Assembly: GCA_044464175.1 (NCBI GenBank)
Contig: JBIQLO010000139.1
Span: 1 to 10,556 of the forward strand
Direction of reading: 5' to 3'
Length of the DNA: 10,556 bases
Source: JBIQLO01 sp044464175
GTDB lineage: Bacteria > Planctomycetota > Phycisphaerae > Tepidisphaerales > Tepidisphaeraceae
Position numbers and translations under genes: made by a program. The notes below the pieces were generated by a model. That model was not told the origin of the DNA and did not search any database. It saw nothing but the letters and a program-made list of their open reading frames with translations. Positions within the stretch are counted from its first letter, which is position 1; each line of letters starts with the position of its first letter. Shown here one piece after another: positions 1-7,500 of this stretch.

Positions 1-32
1 TCTTTTTTTCACGAAGTTTTTTGCCTGTTTTT

Positions 33-65
33 GCGCTGCGCGTTTTGGCGCAAAATGCGCAGCGC
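33..65. repeat. Long near-perfect hairpin (15-bp stem, 3-nt loop)
   Basis: GCGCTGCGC (33-41) pairs perfectly with GCGCAGCGC (57-65). Inside it, G42 faces T56 as a wobble, and TTTTG (43-47) pairs with CAAAA (51-55) around the loop GCG (48-50). The whole element is one stem of 15 pairs. Read on the minus strand (the direction of the neighbouring gene) it is followed by an A-rich run, not a T-run, so it is not a standard intrinsic terminator in that direction. It abuts the next hairpin at 66. Confidence 0.8.
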
Positions 66-84
66 GCGGGGTCAGCGACCCCGC
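66..84. repeat. Compact hairpin GCGGGGTC-AGC-GACCCCGC
   Basis: An 8-bp perfect stem with a 3-nt loop. It starts at the base after the 33-65 hairpin ends, so the two form a tandem pair. No T-run follows on either strand, which argues against a simple terminator and for a palindromic repeat unit. Confidence 0.75.
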
Positions 85-119
85 CTACAGTTTGGTTGGG
101 CAGCCCCCTTGGGCAGGAG

Positions 120-151
120 TCAGCGAGTACGCTGAGGTCGTGGCACCCACG
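120..151. repeat. Two small adjacent hairpins
   Basis: TCAGCG (120-125) pairs with CGCTGA (130-135) around AGTA. CGTGG (139-143) pairs with CCACG (147-151) around CAC. Each is short enough to arise by chance in GC-rich DNA. Their place between the stronger hairpins, and the shared GTCAGCGA word with the 66-84 element, make them worth recording. Confidence 0.45.
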
Positions 152-165
152 CAGGAGCGTCCAAA

Positions 166-200
166 GTTTGCCGTAGGGGCGGCCCCCTACGAGGGCAAAC
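166..200 (-). terminator. Bulged hairpin just after the ceramidase-like gene; possible terminator or repeat
   Basis: GTTTGCC (166-172) pairs with GGCAAAC (194-200), and GTAGGGG (173-179) pairs with CCCCTAC (184-190). This gives 14 pairs with a 3-nt bulge (191-193) and a 4-nt loop. On the minus strand it begins about 7 nt after the stop codon of the ceramidase-like gene and is followed by only three Ts. The position fits a transcript-end structure. The lack of a real U-tract leaves a repeat element equally likely. Confidence 0.4.
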
Positions 201-206
201 GCGCGG

Positions 207-1523
207 TCAGGCCTGCCACAGGTCGCCCAGTAGTTGAGCGCCGGTGTCGTAGATTCGCGCTTCCAGACCTGGTTGATAGGGGCCGGGACGGCCGGTCACC
301 ATGAAGATTTCGGCCTCGTATCCCCCCTCCCGCAGAATCTGTTCAGTGGGGATGTAGCTGGCGGTGTTCTCGTTGGCCAGGGCCGAGAAGACCAGGTGCT
401 TTCCCGAGAGGCGGTCCCGGAATCCATGGGCATAGCCCGAGCAGACCTCGCCGCCGATGCCCAGGAAGCCAAACGTCTGGCCGAGCGTGAAGGCATGCAG
501 ATGCAGGGGGACGGCCCGGTCGAGCGGACGGCCGGATTTCAGCGCCTGTCGGATCTGGGCGGCCCATTTCGGGTGAAACGGCTTGTCGCTGGCTTCGGCC
601 TTGAGCAGGTGAGCTTCCATGTGCTCCAGGTCCATCGGCAGCTCCATCACCGCCCGCCGCGCCCGGACCGGCCCGGTCAGTTGGATTCGCGGAGCCTGCT
701 GGATGATCCGATCCACATCCTCCCCCAGTTTCCGCCCGAAATGGGCGACCGCGTCGATGAAGTTCTCATGCGTCAGCCAGCGATTGTTCTGATCAAAACT
801 GGCGGGACGCACGTCCCCCTCAAACCCCTGAACGAAAAAGCTGACCAGCCCCGGGTGCTTCTCCTCCAGATAAAGCCGGGCCGGGCCCGGGAAGTCCGGG
901 CCCAGGAGATATCCCCCGCGCGTGGTGGGATGGCAACCATAGGCGAAGACCACGCAGGGCGCTTCCTCCCGCCCCTCCTGGGTGAGGATCAGGGCGCTGA
1001 GGGTCGGGTCGGTGACGCCGTCGGGATTGGGCATCCGCCGCCCTTCGGGGCCGCGGCGATTGATGCCGATGTCGGAGGCGCCCAGCGCCAGTTCCACCCT
1101 GGCCGGGGCAGCACTTTGCCGCGCCTCACCGACAGACTGGGCGATGGCGTGGGCAAATTCCTCGCGCAGGCGCTGTTCCGGCGGGCCGATCTGGCTGACC
1201 TGGAACGTGGACCAGTTCTCATGCAGCAGCGGCCCGCTGTGGGTGTGGGATGGCAGCAGCACCAGTGCCTCGGGCGCGATGCCCGTCTCGGCAGCCGCGC
1301 GGGCGCGGAAGATCTCCGCATCCTCCGCCTGCAGGCTTGCCAGATCGAGCGTCACCAGACAGATTTCCCCCGATTCCGACCGCAAGCTGACGGCCCCGAC
1401 GCGCAGGGGCATGTAGACGCCCGTGCTGCGGTGCGTGCGGAATCCGTACCCGGCCATGTAGACCGGCTCGGAGGGTGTGATTTCCCGTTTGGCCCAACCG
1501 GCCCGGATGTCAGATGGTTCCAT
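207..1523 (-). CDS. Neutral/alkaline non-lysosomal ceramidase-like hydrolase, short and non-secreted
   Basis: A 438-residue protein resembling the N-terminal catalytic domain of neutral ceramidases, zinc amidases that split ceramide into sphingosine and fatty acid. Visible family features are AGWAKREITP (8-17), the zinc-site-like SHTHSGP (92-98), INRR (154-157), CHPT (197-200), GPDFPG (208-213) and QGFEGDVRP (232-240). Full-length secreted ceramidases are usually well over 600 residues with a signal peptide and a C-terminal domain. This one has neither, so it is probably cytoplasmic and may act on another amide or acyl substrate. The start at 1523 has a weak AAAGGG 7 nt upstream (complement of 1531-1536). 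It lies 42 bp after the regulator gene on the same strand, suggesting one transcript. Family assignment is fairly firm; the substrate is not known. Confidence 0.85.
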   Translation of the reverse strand: MEPSDIRAGWAKREITPSEPVYMAGYGFRTHRSTGVYMPLRVGAVSLRSESGEICLVTLDLASLQAEDAEIFRARAAAETGIAPEALVLLPSHTHSGPLLHENWSTFQVSQIGPPEQRLREEFAHAIAQSVGEARQSAAPARVELALGASDIGINRRGPEGRRMPNPDGVTDPTLSALILTQEGREEAPCVVFAYGCHPTTRGGYLLGPDFPGPARLYLEEKHPGLVSFFVQGFEGDVRPASFDQNNRWLTHENFIDAVAHFGRKLGEDVDRIIQQAPRIQLTGPVRARRAVMELPMDLEHMEAHLLKAEASDKPFHPKWAAQIRQALKSGRPLDRAVPLHLHAFTLGQTFGFLGIGGEVCSGYAHGFRDRLSGKHLVFSALANENTASYIPTEQILREGGYEAEIFMVTGRPGPYQPGLEARIYDTGAQLLGDLWQA

Positions 1524-1565
1524 GCTTGTTCCCTTTAGCCCAGGAGATAATGGTCGATTTGTCAG

Positions 1566-2777
1566 TCACGGGTTGGAAGCTCGTGCTCCATGGTCCTCCG
1601 CGATCAACTGGCGCACTTCCTGGTTGAGCCGCAGCGACTGGCGCACCAGCATCCGGCAGGGGATGTACCGCCCCACCACCTGCGTGACGCCTTCATCAAT
1701 CATGTTCAGGATCATGTCGGCGGCGGAGCGGCCCATTTCCTCCATCGGCTGGCCCAGCGCCGTCAGGGCCGGATGGGCGTATTCCCCCAGCATCAGCCCC
1801 GTGCCCCCCACTACGCCCGTCTGTCCCGGCACGTCCACCTTTCGCTCGCGCAGCGCCCGGATCGCCCCCAGCGCTCCAAAATCGCCACCGGCGGCAAAGA
1901 TGCCCTGCGGCGGGCCGAATTGGTCCAGGTAGCGAAGGGTATGGCGATAGGCCGCCGTTTCGCTGTCCAGTTCCCCGTTCCAGCCATACTCGATGCCGCG
2001 CAGCGGCATCCCTTCATCCAGGCACCCCTGAATGAAGCCATGAATCTTGTCGTGGGTGGAGACCTTGGTCGGCGGCGCGGAGGGGGGCTGGGCGATTGTG
2101 TCGCTCAGGAGCAGGCAGCGGTGCAACCCCAGCCGGGCAAAACAGCGTCCCACCAGCCGCCCGCCACCGAAATTGTCGGCCCCCACGAAGTTGTGCACCA
2201 TCCCCCGCCGCAGAGGGTTGATCGTCACCCAGGGCAGACGCCGCCGCGTCAATCGCTCCAGCACGGAATGAATGGATATCTCCAGAAAGGTGATGACCCC
2301 CGCCGGCGCTTCGCCCGAGGCGTCCAGCCCCGCCTCCCACTGTTCGATCCGCTCCATGGCGCCGATCACCGGCACCAGCTGCCGTCCCGCATCGGCCAGC
2401 GCCTCCTGGGCTCCGTGCTGAATGCGCTGGGTCCAGGTCCCTTCCTTGATGGCCGCCTCCGAGCCGTCGGACCGCGCCAGGAGCAGAACGATCTGGCCGC
2501 TTCGCCGGCCCGTTCCCCGGCCGGCGGTGACAAACGTCCCGACGCGCGGGCGGCGGTGGATCAATCCCTGAATCTCCAACTCCCGCATCGCCCCCTGGAC
2601 GGTGCTGAGGCTGACGCCGAACCGCCCGGCCAATTCGCGGGTGGTGGGCAGGCGCGAGCCGGGGGACCAGTGGCCCCGGCGAATCATCTGGTGCATCTGC
2701 CCGGCCAGATGCTGCGGGCGCAGGGATTCCTCGGGGGAAGCAGGGACTGCGACATTGGAAAACAGCTTGGATTTCAT
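1566..2777 (-). CDS. GntR/LacI hybrid transcriptional regulator
   Basis: A 403-residue transcription factor. Residues about 21-84 form a GntR-type winged helix: SRLPTTRELA (41-50) is followed by the recognition helix SLSTVQGAMRELEIQGLI (56-73) and the wing RPRVGTFV (76-83). Residues about 95-384 resemble the LacI-type periplasmic-binding-protein sensor, including FVGADNFGGGRLVGR (197-211), IFAAGGDFGALGAIRAL (293-309) and a C-terminal LGQPMEEMGRSAADM segment (341-355). Such hybrids usually sense a sugar and repress nearby catabolic genes. The start at 2777 has no clear Shine-Dalgarno, but it lies about 15 nt after a predicted transcription start, so the leader would be very short. A dyad over its own -10 box predicts autoregulation. 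The ceramidase-like gene follows 42 bp downstream. The effector is unknown. Confidence 0.92.
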   Translation of the reverse strand: MKSKLFSNVAVPASPEESLRPQHLAGQMHQMIRRGHWSPGSRLPTTRELAGRFGVSLSTVQGAMRELEIQGLIHRRPRVGTFVTAGRGTGRRSGQIVLLLARSDGSEAAIKEGTWTQRIQHGAQEALADAGRQLVPVIGAMERIEQWEAGLDASGEAPAGVITFLEISIHSVLERLTRRRLPWVTINPLRRGMVHNFVGADNFGGGRLVGRCFARLGLHRCLLLSDTIAQPPSAPPTKVSTHDKIHGFIQGCLDEGMPLRGIEYGWNGELDSETAAYRHTLRYLDQFGPPQGIFAAGGDFGALGAIRALRERKVDVPGQTGVVGGTGLMLGEYAHPALTALGQPMEEMGRSAADMILNMIDEGVTQVVGRYIPCRMLVRQSLRLNQEVRQLIAEDHGARASNP

Positions 2778-2795
2778 GGATGGGGCGCGACGCCC

Positions 2796-2808
2796 GTGAT
2801 TCTATCAG
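2796..2808. promoter_or_regulatory. Operator 1: TGAT-TCT-ATCA dyad over the regulator's -10 box
   Basis: GTGATTCTATCAG contains the inverted half-sites TGAT (2797-2800) and ATCA (2804-2807) around three bases. It shares GTGAT--TATCA with the palindrome at 2892-2906, centred 97 bp away. It coincides with the predicted -10 box of the regulator promoter, so binding would block that promoter. The regulator encoded next to it is the obvious candidate binder; this is inference. Confidence 0.6.
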
Positions 2809-2827
2809 ACGCGGCGTTTTCAGGCAA
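2799..2827 (-). promoter_or_regulatory. Predicted sigma70-type promoter of the regulator gene
   Basis: On the minus strand, TTGCCT (2827-2822) is followed by a 17-bp spacer and TAGAAT (2804-2799), which matches the -10 consensus at five of six positions. Transcription would start near 2792, about 15 nt before the ATG ending at 2777. The -10 box lies inside the dyad at 2797-2807. Spacing and position are good; activity is inferred. Confidence 0.6.
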
Positions 2828-2842
2828 CACGATATTTTTTCA

Positions 2843-2870
2843 TTGACAGAAATAGGAACAAGATTAGGCT
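2843..2870 (+). promoter_or_regulatory. Predicted promoter of the prepilin-headed gene run
   Basis: A consensus -35 box TTGACA (2843-2848) is followed after 16 bp by TAGGCT (2865-2870), a weak -10 match (three of six). Transcription would begin near 2877, giving a leader of about 70 nt that contains the palindrome at 2892-2906. The -35 is strong; the -10 is doubtful, as might be expected of an activated or tightly repressed promoter. Confidence 0.45.
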
Positions 2871-2891
2871 GGGGAGAAGGAAAGGGCCGGT

Positions 2892-2906
2892 TGTGATAGT
2901 ATCACA
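2892..2906. promoter_or_regulatory. Operator 2: perfect palindrome TGTGATA-G-TATCACA
   Basis: Two perfect 7-bp arms surround a single central G at 2899. The inner core TGAT-AGT-ATCA has the same spacing as operator 1. It lies about 15 to 30 bp downstream of the predicted start of the plus-strand transcript, a usual place for a repressor roadblock. An odd-centred palindrome of this length is typical of sites bound by dimeric GntR or LacI-type proteins. The adjacent regulator is the likely binder. Confidence 0.7.
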
Positions 2907-2922
2907 TTGCACATCGGCAATG
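2905..2922 (+). promoter_or_regulatory. Leader inverted repeat CATTGC-N6-GCAATG
   Basis: A perfect 6-bp stem with a 6-nt loop in the predicted 5' leader of the prepilin gene. It overlaps the last two bases of operator 2 and ends 15 nt before the GGAGG ribosome site at 2938-2942. It could be a small mRNA hairpin or a further protein site, or chance. Confidence 0.35.
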
Positions 2923-2947
2923 CGAGAACACCGTTCTGGAGGTTCGC

Positions 2948-3688
2948 ATGAAACGCACGTCTCTGTCGGGCTTGAGGGAGGATCGATCCGCCCGGGCGTT
3001 CACGCTCGTGGAGTTGCTGGTCGTCATCGGCATCATCTCCATCCTCATCGCAATGCTCCTGCCGGCGTTAAACAAGGCGCGGGAGGCGGCCAAGTCGGTC
3101 GCCTGCCTGAGCAACCTGCGGCAGGTGGGAATGGGGCTGCTGATGTACGCCAGCGAGAACCGGGACTATCTCCCCCCCTGGTACGACGGCACGGCCAGCA
3201 CGGCGGACCATGCGGCCGGGATGGACCGATGGAACGTCCGGATCGAAAAGCAGTACGTCAAAAACAAAGATGCCTTCTTCTGCCCCGCCTGGACCCCGTA
3301 CAACCTGAAGGAATACGAGGCGATGGGATTCACCTGGGCCAAGACCATCTCGGCCCGCCTGTATGCGATGCGGGAATGGCGGGAGCCGGGCAAGTCATAC
3401 AACGATACCCGGACCAACTACAAGAAGCGGTCGCTGGTGCGCCACCCCAGCGACTTTTTCATGCTGGTGGACAGCTATTCCGACCTGACGGGGATGCAGG
3501 ATTACGTGGTCCGCCCGACAACGACCAGCGACCATTTCATTCATGTGCGCCACAATCATTTCGCCAACGCCTGGTTCCTGGATGGGCATGCGGCGGGAAT
3601 GCCCCGGTCCTACTTCGAAGATTTGAAAGTCACGCAACTGGAATATTGCACGAGCGGCGGGTACCGGGTCTGGCCGCTGGAAAATTGA
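2948..3688 (+). CDS. Prepilin-like H-X9-DG protein (type II secretion/type IV pilin N-terminus)
   Basis: A 246-residue protein with a class III leader. The basic start (1-17) is followed by FTLVE (18-22) and a hydrophobic helix to about residue 40. Prepilin peptidase would cut between A17 and F18; E22 is the conserved +5 glutamate. Position -1 is Ala instead of the usual Gly. Then comes the typical CLSNLRQVGMGLLMYASEN stretch (53-71) and a C-terminal H-X9-DG motif (H202, D212-G213). Planctomycetes and relatives carry many such proteins, often next to glycan-degradation genes; their role is not settled, with pseudopilin, surface fibre or secretion adaptor all suggested. The start has a strong GGAGG 5 nt upstream. 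It is the first gene of the plus-strand run, 44 bp ahead of the PEP-CTERM gene. Fold assignment is firm, function unknown. Confidence 0.93.
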   Translation: MKRTSLSGLREDRSARAFTLVELLVVIGIISILIAMLLPALNKAREAAKSVACLSNLRQVGMGLLMYASENRDYLPPWYDGTASTADHAAGMDRWNVRIEKQYVKNKDAFFCPAWTPYNLKEYEAMGFTWAKTISARLYAMREWREPGKSYNDTRTNYKKRSLVRHPSDFFMLVDSYSDLTGMQDYVVRPTTTSDHFIHVRHNHFANAWFLDGHAAGMPRSYFEDLKVTQLEYCTSGGYRVWPLEN

Positions 3689-3732
3689 GCGTGGGTCCCT
3701 CCCGAAGTGACCGTTTGAAGAAAGGAGAAAAC

Positions 3733-4482
3733 ATGTCCATGCCCTGGAGAGGCTGGAGCGCGGGGGTCCTGGCCGGGGCACTGCTGGCGGTCGGGACGAT
3801 GCCGGCCCGGGGGGCGGTGCTGCTGTCGGAGGAATTTGCCGACGGGCAGATCACCAGCGACCCCGCCTGGACGGTGGAGGCCGGGAGCTTCACGGTCGGC
3901 AATGCGGCGCAGAGCACGGACAATGAGGAGTTGTCCGCCGCCGCCGGCTCGCGCATGGTGGCCAAATTGGCCGGCGTCCCCGGCGATCAGGTGACGGTCG
4001 ATTATGATTTCCGCAACGCCGGGGGTAGCAGCAGCGGCGGCAAGACGGTCTATGTCAGCCTGATTGACGATGCCACCGGCGACGGGTACGCCTTCCAGGC
4101 ATTGCTGTCGCGGCTGGACAATGACGAGCGCGACCCCACCGTGACGCTACGGCTCTTTTCGACGACCGATCGCGGCGACAATTTTGATTCCGTGCATCTG
4201 TTCTACAACGACACCTATGATGGGTCGAATGAATACCAGAATTTCCGGTTTGAGTGGGACCGGACCACCGGCGACCTGGAGGCGTTCTTCAACGGAAGCT
4301 CCGTCGGCACCTATCAAAACACAACCTACACCGGCTTTGACCGGGCGGTCGTCTCCATGGGAGCGACCGGACGGCTGGACGGGCTGAGCATCACTGACAA
4401 CGCGATCCCCGAACCGTCCACCCTGGCCCTGGCGGCGGTGGGCGGGCTGGCGCTGCTGGGCCAGCGCAAACGAAGGCATTAG
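3733..4482 (+). CDS. PEP-CTERM sorted surface protein with a probable lectin-like beta domain
   Basis: A 249-residue exported protein. An N-terminal signal peptide spans about 1-27 (hydrophobic 10-23, probable cut after ARG at 25-27). The middle (about 29-222) is rich in beta-strand-like, Asp/Gly/Asn/Ser segments and resembles a concanavalin/LamG-type jellyroll; this is a fold guess without a diagnostic motif. The C-terminus is a clear PEP-CTERM signal: PEP at 226-228, a hydrophobic helix (229-243) and RKRR (245-248). Exosortase would process it for surface or exopolysaccharide attachment; no exosortase gene is in the window. The start at 3733 is chosen because AAGGAG (3722-3727) sits 5 nt upstream and a signal peptide follows directly. 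The frame is open much further upstream, but that part overlaps the prepilin gene out of frame. A glycan-binding role is inferred from context. Confidence 0.88.
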   Translation: MSMPWRGWSAGVLAGALLAVGTMPARGAVLLSEEFADGQITSDPAWTVEAGSFTVGNAAQSTDNEELSAAAGSRMVAKLAGVPGDQVTVDYDFRNAGGSSSGGKTVYVSLIDDATGDGYAFQALLSRLDNDERDPTVTLRLFSTTDRGDNFDSVHLFYNDTYDGSNEYQNFRFEWDRTTGDLEAFFNGSSVGTYQNTTYTGFDRAVVSMGATGRLDGLSITDNAIPEPSTLALAAVGGLALLGQRKRRH

Positions 4483-4533
4483 CAGCGCACTCTCGGCAGA
4501 GCCTCCGCATTCATCTACCTGGAGTATTCATCC

Positions 4534-7500
4534 ATGCATCGAACCGCGGCGATCCTCTCCCTCATCATCCTGACAATGGGCCTCTCCACGGCGATGGGCC
4601 AATCATCACTTGGTTTGAAGGCGGACAAGGCCCTTGAGGTCACCTTCCTGGGCAAGCCGCTGCTGGAAAATGAGCATCTGACGCTGGCGAATCCGGGACA
4701 GGGGCAGTTCCAGTCGCTTGATGCCTCCAAGGGTTGGGAGCAGGTGGGCCGCTTGCAAAACAGCCCGGCCGAGCCGCTGCGCTATTACCGCGAGACGGCG
4801 CTGCGTCCGGGGCGGGTGGAAATCACGTGGTACATCAAGTATCCCTCGGTCGATTATGGCGCGCTGCGCGATCAGCAGCTTCCCGACGCCTTTGAATACA
4901 GCGTGGACCTGCCCGCCCACTGGCTGGAGGGGGCCAATTACAGGGTGGCGGCCACGAATGGAAAGCTGGGCGTCGCCTGGAAAACCCGCTCCGGCGCCGT
5001 TGGGGCCGGCGGCGACAAGACGATTCTCTCCAAATTCCAGGCCGTCACATTCACCACCGCCCAGGGCCAAACCTTCACGATCAACCTGAATCCGGCCGGA
5101 CCGCAAAGCTCCATTCCCTATTTCCGGATGGAGAACAGCTGGACCCTCCGTCGCCAGGGAGACCACTACCAGTTGAAGGCCTCATTTCCCCGCCCGACGT
5201 ATGGCGACCGGCGCGAATTCAAAATCGTGATCCATGAGGGGCCGCGGGATGAATCCGGGGACCGTGTCGGCGCGCATGTGACCAATGTGACGCTGCTGCC
5301 CGCGCTGGATCTGGCGTTCGCGCCGCGCCCGCCCCACAAGCGCTATGAGGCGGCGGGCACGCAACTGTGGCAGCCCGGCCGCCCCTACGGCTGGCGCGAC
5401 AACCGGGGATTGGCGCTCCAGAGCGACAAGGGCGCGGGGCTCTGGGCCTCCGCCATTGCCCCCGACCACCCGGCCAGGCGGGATTTTGTCCTGCGGGCCG
5501 AGGATGGGGAACTGGACCTGATTCATATCGCCTTCGGCAGCCAGGAAAGATCGGTGGGGCCGTTCAACGTCTATGTGAACGGCGAACTCAAACTCAAGAA
5601 CCTCTCCTCCAAACCGGGTGAATTTCACGCCAAAACCACCTACGGCTGGGCCAAAGACGGGCGGATTCAACTCTCGTTCGAGGGGAACTGGCGTCTTAAC
5701 GGCGTGGGCCTGACGCCGCTGCTGGAAAAGAGCCAGGACTTCCTTTTCAGCCGGACCTGGTGGGTCGATCCGAAGTCATTCCAGCAGTGGGAGGACCAAG
5801 TCGAGCCGACGCCCCCGCTGGCGGATGTGGCATTTGACTCCGGGCCGACCACGCGCCAGCAGCGCATGGCCTGGGCGTGGAACACGCCGATTGAGTCGTT
5901 GGCCGGCTCCATCAACGGCAGCCGCCGGGCGGACCTGGAGACGCCCCAGGCGATGGAAGAGCGCATCGCCCAGATTCAGAAGGCCGGCTATGGGGCGTTT
6001 TTCATCAACGGCATGCACTTCCGCTTCAGCTTCATCGGCTCCAAGGCCGACGCCATCGCCCTGCGCAACGCGCGCCTGGCGGTGGAGACCGCCCACCGGC
6101 ACGGCCTCAAGGTCCTGTCCCACCTCGACCTGACCTGGATTTTCTACCCCGGCATTCCCCAGATGCTCAAGCTGCTCGATGAGGACCCCGATGTCCTGGC
6201 GCGCAGCATGGTCGATCCCTTCATCGTGCAGGCCAATCCGTGCATCAACAGCCCCGCTTTCCAGAAGCTGGTGACCGGCTATCTTTCCAATCAGATTCGC
6301 AAGACGGGCCTGGACGGCTACCAGTTGGATGAATTCAATTTCTATCGCAGCACCACCAACGGCTGCGACCGATGCCGGGCGCTGTTCCAGCAGCAGACGC
6401 ACCTGGCGATGCCCGTGGGCAACCAGGGCAACTGGTTCGACGACCGGAGCAACGCCACCTGGCGCGCTTATCTCCGGTGGCAGGGGCGGGCGGAACGCGC
6501 GGTGGTGGAGCAACTGCTGAGCCAACTGCGCCAGATCAATCCAAATCTCGTCTGGTCGCGCTACACCTCGCTGGCGCTGAGTCATCCCTCGGCCACGGAA
6601 ATCGACATGGCCGGTGGCTTCCCCTACGGCTGCGACTACCTGGGCGATGAATTCCATCCCAACGATGTCCTGACCAACTGGCGTCCCGCCTTCGCCCGCT
6701 TCAAGAGCCGCCAGGGGGCGGTCTCCTCCTATGGCAACTTTCCCACGTGGATTCTGCCCAAGATTTCGAAGGACAAGTCCCAGTATCTTTATGCCTGGGC
6801 CCTCACCCGCATGAACCGGGGCAATTTCTGGCGACGCTCGGTGGATGATGAGCTGTCGCGCACGCTCAACACCTGGAAATGGCAGATGGACGACCGCCAC
6901 GCCCGCCCCATCGCCGATGTGGCCGTCCTGCTGTCGCGGCCCAGTGTCTTTCTCAGTGATGACCGCGGCTTCTTCCATGAGGAATACGGCGGCTGGCTTC
7001 AGACGCTGGCCGCGGACAATGTGCAGTACAACGTTCTTCTGGACCGGGACATCGACCTGGGCCGCCTGAAGGATTACAAGGTGCTGGTCCTGCCCAACGC
7101 GGCCGCCATGAGCGACGACACGGCGCGCGCCATCGAACAATTTGCCGCCGAGGGGGGGCAGGTGATCGCCTCCTACCAGACCGGCCAATTCGACGCCACC
7201 GGCGCTCCGCGCCGCCAGCCGGTGCTGGCCGAGGCGATGAACCTCAAGCCCGCAACGACTCTGGACAAGGGCGGCACCATCCGCTTTGCCGCGCCGCTGG
7301 CCGAGGGGATGGCGCATGCGGAGTTGAAAACCGCCGCCCCCCTGCTCGCCCATTCGCTGATCCGCCCGGCGGCCTCCCAGGTCTGGGCTCGGATCATGGC
7401 CGACGGGAAGGCCATCGCCCCGGCGATCCTCGCCACCCCGCATGGAAAAGGGCGTTTCATCTACATCGCCGGGAACCTGATTCGTCAGAATTACGAACCG

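Larger units (their letters stand above)
1..206. other. Non-coding, hairpin-rich region at left end
   Basis: I see no convincing gene here. The stretch lies downstream of the minus-strand ceramidase-like gene, whose stop is at 207-209. Positions 1-32 are T-rich on the plus strand. From 33 to 200 there are five inverted repeats, listed separately, covering most of the sequence. The word GTCAGCGA occurs twice (71-78 and 119-126) and TTGGGCAG twice (96-103 and 109-116). The density of dyads suggests a mosaic of palindromic intergenic repeats rather than a gene, but homology to a named repeat family cannot be tested from one window. Confidence 0.6.

Noticed and set aside
33..65. Reading the 15-pair hairpin as an intrinsic terminator for the minus-strand genes
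   Set aside because: In that direction it is followed by an A-rich stretch rather than Ts.
92..304. Small 70-codon frame on the plus strand
   Set aside because: It overlaps the hairpin array and the end of the ceramidase-like gene, has no ribosome site, and its product is Arg/Pro-rich without features.
234..1538. Plus-strand open frame of 434 codons opposite the ceramidase-like gene
   Set aside because: It is the shadow of the minus-strand gene, whose translation carries conserved motifs; this one carries none and has no ribosome site.
1590..2846. Plus-strand open frame of 418 codons opposite the regulator gene
   Set aside because: The opposite strand encodes a clear GntR/LacI protein; this frame's product is Pro/Gln/His-rich without domains.
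2893..3732. Upstream extension of the PEP-CTERM reading frame through the whole prepilin gene
   Set aside because: The extension overlaps a real gene in another frame and would bury the signal peptide. AAGGAG just before 3733 marks the true start.
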